The translations under genes and the position numbers were made by a program. DNA of 11,129 nucleotides. Origin: Xanthobacteraceae bacterium (GTDB lineage Bacteria; Pseudomonadota; Alphaproteobacteria; Rhizobiales; Xanthobacteraceae). The stretch lies in the NCBI GenBank assembly GCA_030648135.1, contig JAUSIF010000088.1, forward strand, positions 1-11,129, read 5' to 3'. Each line of letters opens with the position of its first letter. The stretch's first letter is position 1. Below the pieces are notes generated by a model. The model was not told the DNA's origin. It saw only the letters and a list, made by a program, of their open reading frames with translations, and did not search any database. Shown piece by piece: positions 7,012-11,129 of the stretch.

Positions 7012-7415
7012 TCCTCGGCATGGGCACCGATCTCGTGGACGTGCGCCGCATCGAGCGCACCATCGAGCGTTTCGGCGAACGCTTTCTCGACCGCGTGTTC
7101 ACGGTGCATGAGCGCGCGCGTTCGGAGCGGCGCTCCCGTCGCGCCGAATCCTACGCCAAGCGCTTCGCCGCCAAGGAGGCCTGCGCCAAGGCGCTCGGCA
7201 CCGGCTTTCGCCAGGGCGTGTTCTTCCGCGATCTCGGCGTGGTGAATCTTCTGTCCGGCCGGCCGACCATGCAGCTCACCGGAGGCGCCGCCCAGCGGCT
7301 GCAGCGCCTGGTGCCGCCCGGTTTCGACGCCAAGATCGACGTGACGCTCACCGACGAGGGGCCGCTCGCCCAGGCGATCGTGGTGATCTCGGCGGTGCCC
7401 AAGGGCGGAACTTGA
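7008..7415 (+). CDS. acpS: Holo-[acyl-carrier-protein] synthase
   Basis: AcpS transfers 4'-phosphopantetheine from coenzyme A to a serine of acyl carrier protein, activating it for fatty-acid synthesis. At 135 residues it has the normal size. The two family motifs are present: GMGTDLVDVRRIE (4-16, with metal-binding D8) and KRFAAKEACAKALGTG (51-66, with E57). The start is ATG 7008, which overlaps the pdxJ stop in ATGA, so the two are very likely translationally coupled. pdxJ-acpS adjacency is also found in E. coli. The middle (ERARSERRSRRAES) is Arg-rich but not outside the family range. A 56-base gap, containing a possible promoter, follows before lepB. Confidence 0.96.
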   Translation: MILGMGTDLVDVRRIERTIERFGERFLDRVFTVHERARSERRSRRAESYAKRFAAKEACAKALGTGFRQGVFFRDLGVVNLLSGRPTMQLTGGAAQRLQRLVPPGFDAKIDVTLTDEGPLAQAIVVISAVPKGGT

Positions 7416-7421
7416 GCCGCA

Positions 7422-7450
7422 TTGCCTCGCGCCGCGAGGCCGTCTATACG
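7422..7450 (+). promoter_or_regulatory. Candidate internal promoter of lepB with a hairpin in the spacer
   Basis: TTGCCT (7422-7427) and TATACG (7445-7450) are 17 bases apart, in the only sizeable gap between acpS and recO. A perfect hairpin, GCCTCGC-GCC-GCGAGGC (7424-7440), overlaps the -35 box and the spacer. Transcription would begin about 15 bases before the lepB ATG. With no T tract the hairpin is unlikely to terminate transcription. Confidence 0.4.
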
Positions 7451-7471
7451 CCACCGGGGCCGGAACCTCCC

Positions 7472-8224
7472 ATGAGCATGATCACCAAGCAGAAGAAGGA
7501 AAGCGGTTTCGTCGAAACCGTGCGCGTGATCTTTCATGCGCTCGTGATCGCCCTCCTCATCCGCACCTTCCTGTTCCAGCCCTTCAATATTCCTTCCGGT
7601 TCGATGAAGGCGACGCTCTTGGTCGGCGACTATCTGTTCGTGTCGAAATATTCCTACGGCTTCAGTCGCTTCTCTTTCCCGTTCGCCTTCAATCTGTTCT
7701 CGGGCCGCGTCTTCGCGGGCGAGCCTGAGCGCGGCGATGTCGTCGTGCTCAAGCTGCCGAAAGACGACTCGACCGATTACATCAAGCGCGTCATCGGCTT
7801 GCCCGGCGATCGCATCCAGATGATCGATGGCGTGTTGAACATCAACGGCCAGCCGATCAAGCGCGAGAAGATCGCGGATTGGATCTCGGAAGAGCCGGAT
7901 GGACGCCGCGTGCGCATCAAGCGCTGGCGCGAGACGCTGCCGAACGGCAAGAGCTACGAGACGCTCGATCTCGTCGATAACGGTTTCTACGACAACACGC
8001 CGGTCTATCAGGTGCCGCTTGGCCACTATTTCATGATGGGCGACAACCGCGACAACTCGACCGACAGCCGCGTGCTCACCGCGGTCGGCTACGTGCCGTA
8101 CGACAATCTGGTCGGGCGCGCCGAGATCCTGTTCTTCTCGATCGAGGAGGGCAGGCACGCCTGGGAGATCTGGACCTGGCCGTTTGCGGTGCGCTGGAAC
8201 CGGCTGTTCTCGCTGGTGCGATGA
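7472..8224 (+). CDS. lepB: Signal peptidase I
   Basis: This inner-membrane serine protease removes signal peptides from exported proteins. From ATG 7472 it has 250 residues, typical for Hyphomicrobiales. One membrane segment lies near 17-36 (VRVIFHALVIALLIRTFLFQ). The catalytic domain follows: box B NIPSGSMKATL with nucleophile S44, box D DYIKRVIGLPGDRI with general base K105, and box E GDNRDNSTDSR (190-200). The frame is open upstream from a TTG at 7412, which would add 20 residues and overlap acpS, but those residues do not look like a LepB N-terminus. GGA at 7462-7464 gives ATG 7472 a weak ribosome site; ATG 7478 is another option. The TGA stop overlaps the rnc start in ATGA. Confidence 0.96.
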   Translation: MSMITKQKKESGFVETVRVIFHALVIALLIRTFLFQPFNIPSGSMKATLLVGDYLFVSKYSYGFSRFSFPFAFNLFSGRVFAGEPERGDVVVLKLPKDDSTDYIKRVIGLPGDRIQMIDGVLNINGQPIKREKIADWISEEPDGRRVRIKRWRETLPNGKSYETLDLVDNGFYDNTPVYQVPLGHYFMMGDNRDNSTDSRVLTAVGYVPYDNLVGRAEILFFSIEEGRHAWEIWTWPFAVRWNRLFSLVR

Positions 8225-8934
8225 CGCGCGCCAAAAAATCCCTCTCCTCGCTCGAGCAGCGGATCGGGCATCGCTTCACCGACCGGACCTTGATCGAACG
8301 CGCGCTCAGCCATGTGAGCGCGGTCAGGGGCGACACCCGGGTCAAGAGTTACCAGCGGCTCGAGTTCCTCGGCGACCATGTGCTTGGTCTGGTGATCTCG
8401 GACATGCTGTTTCGCGCCTTTCCGCGCGCCGACGAAGGCGAGCTATCGCAACGCCTCTCCGATCTGGTGCGCAAGGAGACCTGCACGGAAGTGGCGCTCG
8501 CGATCGATATCGGACCGCATCTGCGGCTCGGCGCCGGCGAGCTGCGGACCGGCGGGCGCAAGAAGAGCGCGATCCTCGGCGATGTGTGCGAGGCGGTGAT
8601 CGGCGCGGTGTTTCTCGACGGCGGCTATGCGGCGGCGGAGAAGATGGTCGAGCTGTTGTGGCGCGAGCGCATGCTGGACTCGCAGCGGCCGCTGCGCGAC
8701 GCCAAGACGATTTTGCAGGAATGGGCGCAGGCGCGCGGCCTGCCGCCGCCGTTCTATCGCGAGACGGAGCGCCGCGGGCCCGACCATCGGCCGCTGTTCC
8801 GCATCGCGGTCGAGCTGCCGGGCGTCGCCGCCACCGAAGGCACGGGTCCGACCAAACGCGACGCCGAACAGGCCGCCGCCGCCGCCATGCTGGCGCGCCA
8901 AGGCGTGGCCGCGGCGGCCGGCGACCATGCCTGA
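8221..8934 (+). CDS. rnc: Ribonuclease III
   Basis: RNase III cuts double-stranded RNA, notably the rRNA precursor. The 237-residue protein has a catalytic domain (1-150) with the signature QRLEFLGDHVLGL (45-57) and AILGDVCEAVIGAVFLDGGY (117-136). E48, D52, D121 and E124 match the E. coli metal ligands E41, D45, D114 and E117. E. coli E38 is replaced by Q45, a change I recall in related Bradyrhizobium enzymes. A double-stranded RNA-binding domain spans about 157-227 (DAKTILQEWAQ to KRDAEQAAAAAML). The lepB ATGA overlap and the 8-base overlap with era indicate coupled translation. lepB-rnc-era-recO is the same order as in E. coli. Confidence 0.97.
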   Translation: MTRAKKSLSSLEQRIGHRFTDRTLIERALSHVSAVRGDTRVKSYQRLEFLGDHVLGLVISDMLFRAFPRADEGELSQRLSDLVRKETCTEVALAIDIGPHLRLGAGELRTGGRKKSAILGDVCEAVIGAVFLDGGYAAAEKMVELLWRERMLDSQRPLRDAKTILQEWAQARGLPPPFYRETERRGPDHRPLFRIAVELPGVAATEGTGPTKRDAEQAAAAAMLARQGVAAAAGDHA

Positions 8935-9841
8935 GGCGGCGCAAACCGCCACGCGCTGCGGCTTCGTGGCGCTCATCGGCGCGCCCAATGTCGGCAAGTC
9001 GACGCTCGTCAACCGGCTCGTCGGCGCCAAGGTCTCGATCGTCACCCCCAAGGTGCAAACCACGCGCAACCGGGTGCGCGGCATCGCGATGGCCGGCAAT
9101 TCCCAGATTATCTTCGTCGATACGCCGGGGATTTTCGCGCCGCGCCGGCGGCTCGACCGGGCGATGGTAGCGGCGGCTTGGGGCAGTGCGGGCGACGCCG
9201 ACCTCGTCGCTTTATTGCTCGACGCGAAACTGGGGCTCGACGAGGAGGCGCGCGTGATCGCGCAGAAGCTCGCCGCCGTGCCACACAAAAAAATCCTAAT
9301 CATCAACAAGATCGACCTGGTGAAGCGGGAGCGCTTGTTGGCGCTCACGGCCGGGGCGAACGCGCTCGCGGCCTTCGAGCGCACTTTCATGGTCTCGGCC
9401 ACGAGCGGCGATGGGGTCGCCGACGTGCTCGCTTATTTCGCCGAGACTGTGCCGGCGGGGCCGTTTCACTATCCCGCCGACGAGATATCCGATCTGCCCG
9501 AGCGGCTGATGGCGGCCGAAATCACCCGCGAGAAGCTCTATCTTCGGCTCCACCAGGAGCTACCCTATCAATCGACGGTGGAAACCGATTCGTGGACGGA
9601 GCTGAAGGACAAATCGGTGCGCATCGAACAGACGATTTTCGTGGAGCGCGAGAGCCAGCGCAAGATCGTGCTCGGCGAGGGCGGCAAGATGATCAAGGCG
9701 ATCTCGATGGACGCGCGCAAGGAGATCGCGGCGGGGATGGAGCGGAAGGTGCATCTATTCCTGCACGTGAAGGTGCGTGAGGATTGGGAGAACGATCCCG
9801 AGCGCTATCGGGAGATGGGACTGGAGTTTCCGGGCGACTGA
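8927..9841 (+). CDS. era: GTPase Era, 16S rRNA-binding 30S assembly factor
   Basis: Era binds the 3' end of 16S rRNA and helps mature the 30S subunit, linked to RNase III processing. The 304-residue protein has the GTPase motifs in order: G1 GAPNVGKST (18-26), G2 Thr in the QTTRNRVRG region, G3 DTPG (65-68), G4 NKID (127-130) and G5 SAT (157-159). A C-terminal KH domain contains ESQRKIVLGEGGKMIKAI (242-259). ATG 8927 is chosen because the conserved sequence begins soon after and it overlaps rnc by eight bases. The longer open frame upstream runs through rnc and is a shadow. recO begins one base after the stop. Confidence 0.97.
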   Translation: MPEAAQTATRCGFVALIGAPNVGKSTLVNRLVGAKVSIVTPKVQTTRNRVRGIAMAGNSQIIFVDTPGIFAPRRRLDRAMVAAAWGSAGDADLVALLLDAKLGLDEEARVIAQKLAAVPHKKILIINKIDLVKRERLLALTAGANALAAFERTFMVSATSGDGVADVLAYFAETVPAGPFHYPADEISDLPERLMAAEITREKLYLRLHQELPYQSTVETDSWTELKDKSVRIEQTIFVERESQRKIVLGEGGKMIKAISMDARKEIAAGMERKVHLFLHVKVREDWENDPERYREMGLEFPGD

Positions 9842-9842
9842 A

Positions 9843-10574
9843 ATGGAATGGACCGACGAAGCGATTATTTTGGGCGTTCGCCGCCACGGCGAGTCGAGCA
9901 CCATCGTGGAACTGATGACTGCGGCGCACGGCCGCCATCTCGGCCTGGTGCGCGGCGGCGCGTCGCGGCGGGTGACGCCCATTCTGCAGCCCGGCAACGG
10001 CGTGCGCGCGGTCTGGCGGGCGCGGCTGCATGAGCATCTCGGCAATTACGCGATCGAAGGCACCGCCTTGCGCGCCGACAAACTGATGGCCTCGGCGGCG
10101 GCAAGCTATGGCATGCAGACGCTGGCGGCGCTCTTGCGCCTCGTTCCGGAGCGCGATCCGCACGCTGACCTCTATCACGCGCTCGATCTCGTGGTCGGAC
10201 ATCTGCACGAGCCCGCGCTGGCCGCGCCGCTCATTGTGCGGTTCGAGCTTCAGCTCCTGCGCGAGCTTGGCTTCGGGCTCAATCTCGCGTCCTGCGCCGC
10301 CACCGGCGAGGCGGGCGATCTCGTCTATGTGTCGCCGAAATCGGGACGGGCGGTGTCGCGCGGCGCCGGCGAGCCGTGGAAGGATCAGCTGCTCGCGCTG
10401 CCCGCTTTTCTGAACGGGAACGGAGCCGACGCCAGCGGCGATGACATCGCCTCCGGCTTCGCGCTTACTGGATTTTTTCTGGAGCGCCGCGTGTTCGAGC
10501 CGCGCGGCCTGGCGCTGCCCGAAGCGCGGGCGGCGTTCCTCGCGACCATCGCACGGGTCACGGCGGCGGCCTGA
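9843..10574 (+). CDS. recO: DNA repair protein RecO
   Basis: RecO works with RecR to load RecA onto SSB-coated single-stranded DNA and anneals strands in the RecFOR pathway. The 243-residue protein starts MEWTDEAIILGVRRHGESS, the usual alphaproteobacterial form, leading into an OB fold (about 1-80, with LVRGGASRR at 36-43). A helical domain follows, then LLRELGFGLNLASCAATG (138-155) and LVYVSPKSGRAVSR (160-173). Only one Cys (C151) remains where some RecO proteins have a four-Cys zinc site, so zinc binding is not expected. ATG 9843 follows the era TGA after one base and has no good ribosome site at normal spacing, which suggests re-initiation by ribosomes finishing era. In-frame codons upstream lie inside era. 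Confidence 0.95.
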   Translation: MEWTDEAIILGVRRHGESSTIVELMTAAHGRHLGLVRGGASRRVTPILQPGNGVRAVWRARLHEHLGNYAIEGTALRADKLMASAAASYGMQTLAALLRLVPERDPHADLYHALDLVVGHLHEPALAAPLIVRFELQLLRELGFGLNLASCAATGEAGDLVYVSPKSGRAVSRGAGEPWKDQLLALPAFLNGNGADASGDDIASGFALTGFFLERRVFEPRGLALPEARAAFLATIARVTAAA

Positions 10575-10617
10575 CCCGGCCCTTGTTCCGGCTTTTTCCC
10601 TCGTCTACGGGTAATCC

Positions 10618-11129
10618 ATGGGCAAACGCGTGATTCCCCCGCCCGACCGCGGCATCGAGCAGGTCGAGCTGAAAGACGCGCTCGAGGAGCGCTATCTCGC
10701 CTATGCGCTCTCCACCATCATGCACCGCGCGCTGCCGGACGCGCGCGACGGGCTCAAGCCCGTGCACCGGCGCATCCTCCACGCCATGCGCCAGTTGCGG
10801 CTCGATCCCGACGCCGGCTTCAAGAAATGCGCGCGCGTGGTCGGTGACGTCATCGGCAAGTTCCATCCGCACGGCGACCAGGCGGTCTATGACGCGCTCG
10901 TCCGTCTCGCCCAGAGCTTCGCCCAGCGCTATCCGCTGGTGGACGGGCAGGGCAATTTCGGCAATGTCGACGGCGATAACGCCGCCGCCATGCGCTACAC
11001 CGAGGCGCGCCTGACCGAGACCGCACGGCTCTTGTTGGACGGCATCGACGAGGACGCGGTCGATTTCCGCGCGACTTATGACGGCGAGGACAAGGAGCCG
11101 GTGGTGTTGCCGGCGGCGTTCCCGAATTT
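10618..11129 (+). CDS. parC: DNA topoisomerase IV subunit A (N-terminal part, runs off the window)
   Basis: ParC is the DNA-cutting subunit of topoisomerase IV, which unlinks daughter chromosomes. The first 170 residues are in view. They cover the start of the breakage-reunion domain: ALPDARDGLKPVHRRILHAM (38-57), KKCARVVGDVIGKFHPHGD (69-87) and AAMRYTEARL (122-131) with catalytic Tyr127. The spacing to Tyr, FGNVDGDNAAAMRYTEARLTE, and the position after recO favour ParC over GyrA. In the quinolone-resistance region, position 88 is Gln where E. coli ParC has Ser80, and D92 stands at E. coli Glu84. Start ATG 10618 has only a weak ribosome site (ACGGG). The gene is 43 bases after recO, with no convincing terminator between them. 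Confidence 0.95.
   Translation, partial: MGKRVIPPPDRGIEQVELKDALEERYLAYALSTIMHRALPDARDGLKPVHRRILHAMRQLRLDPDAGFKKCARVVGDVIGKFHPHGDQAVYDALVRLAQSFAQRYPLVDGQGNFGNVDGDNAAAMRYTEARLTETARLLLDGIDEDAVDFRATYDGEDKEPVVLPAAFPN

Noticed and set aside
7412..7471. 20-residue N-terminal extension of LepB from TTG 7412
   Set aside because: It would overlap acpS, has no family resemblance, and covers the candidate promoter and hairpin; ATG 7472 fits better.
7151..8158. 335-residue open frame on the minus strand
   Set aside because: It is a shadow across acpS and lepB, both of which have intact catalytic motifs on the plus strand. No family features are seen in the reverse product.
9287..9293. Run of seven A in era as a possible frameshift or phase-variation site
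   Set aside because: It reads AAA-AAA-ATC inside the conserved KKILIINKID segment of an essential GTPase, with no useful alternate frame or stimulatory structure. Probably chance.
8443..9402. 319-residue open frame on the minus strand
   Set aside because: It lies antisense to rnc and era, with composition typical of a complement frame and no ribosome site or motif.
10575..10605. Possible terminator between recO and parC
   Set aside because: CCGG...CCGG followed by CTTTTT gives only a 4-bp stem, too weak to call.
1..11129. CRISPR arrays, tRNA, rRNA, insertion sequences or phage genes
   Set aside because: No regularly spaced direct repeats, tRNA cloverleaf, transposase motif or integrase was seen anywhere in the window.

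Overview
The window looks like the chromosome of an alphaproteobacterium of the order Hyphomicrobiales (Rhizobiales), probably near Nitrobacteraceae/Xanthobacteraceae. I infer this from the high-GC coding sequence, the roughly 130-residue omega subunit, the Rsh-type (p)ppGpp enzyme heading a pdxJ-acpS-lepB-rnc-era-recO-parC run, and an intergenic palindromic element of a type I recall as common in this order. No database was searched. All genes I can support lie on the + strand.

Region 1 (1-3221) is an accessory cell-surface locus. It holds the C-terminal part of a large, Gly/Ser/Thr/Asn-rich protein with two copies of a TbpB-like beta domain. About ten bases later comes an outer-membrane protein with a signal peptide, a TPR-like helical domain and a C-terminal beta barrel ending in Phe. 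The best reading is a surface-protein substrate followed by its Slam-type (DUF560, type XI secretion) exporter. This is the part of the window most likely to be under-described.

Region 2 (3222-3986) holds rpoZ as its own short transcription unit, with a plausible promoter 5' and a strong intrinsic terminator 3'. A 105-bp palindromic intergenic element and the leader of rsh follow. The 284 bases between rpoZ and rsh contain no gene that I can support.

Region 3 (3987-11129) is a tightly packed housekeeping run: rsh, pdxJ, acpS, lepB, rnc, era, recO and the start of parC, which leaves the window. Most junctions are 4-8 base overlaps or 1-base gaps, suggesting translational coupling. The exceptions are acpS-lepB (56 bases, with a candidate promoter) and recO-parC (43 bases). 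The run links the stringent response (Rsh makes and degrades ppGpp; omega carries part of a ppGpp site on RNA polymerase) with vitamin B6 synthesis, acyl-carrier activation, signal-peptide cleavage, rRNA processing and 30S assembly, recombination repair and chromosome decatenation.
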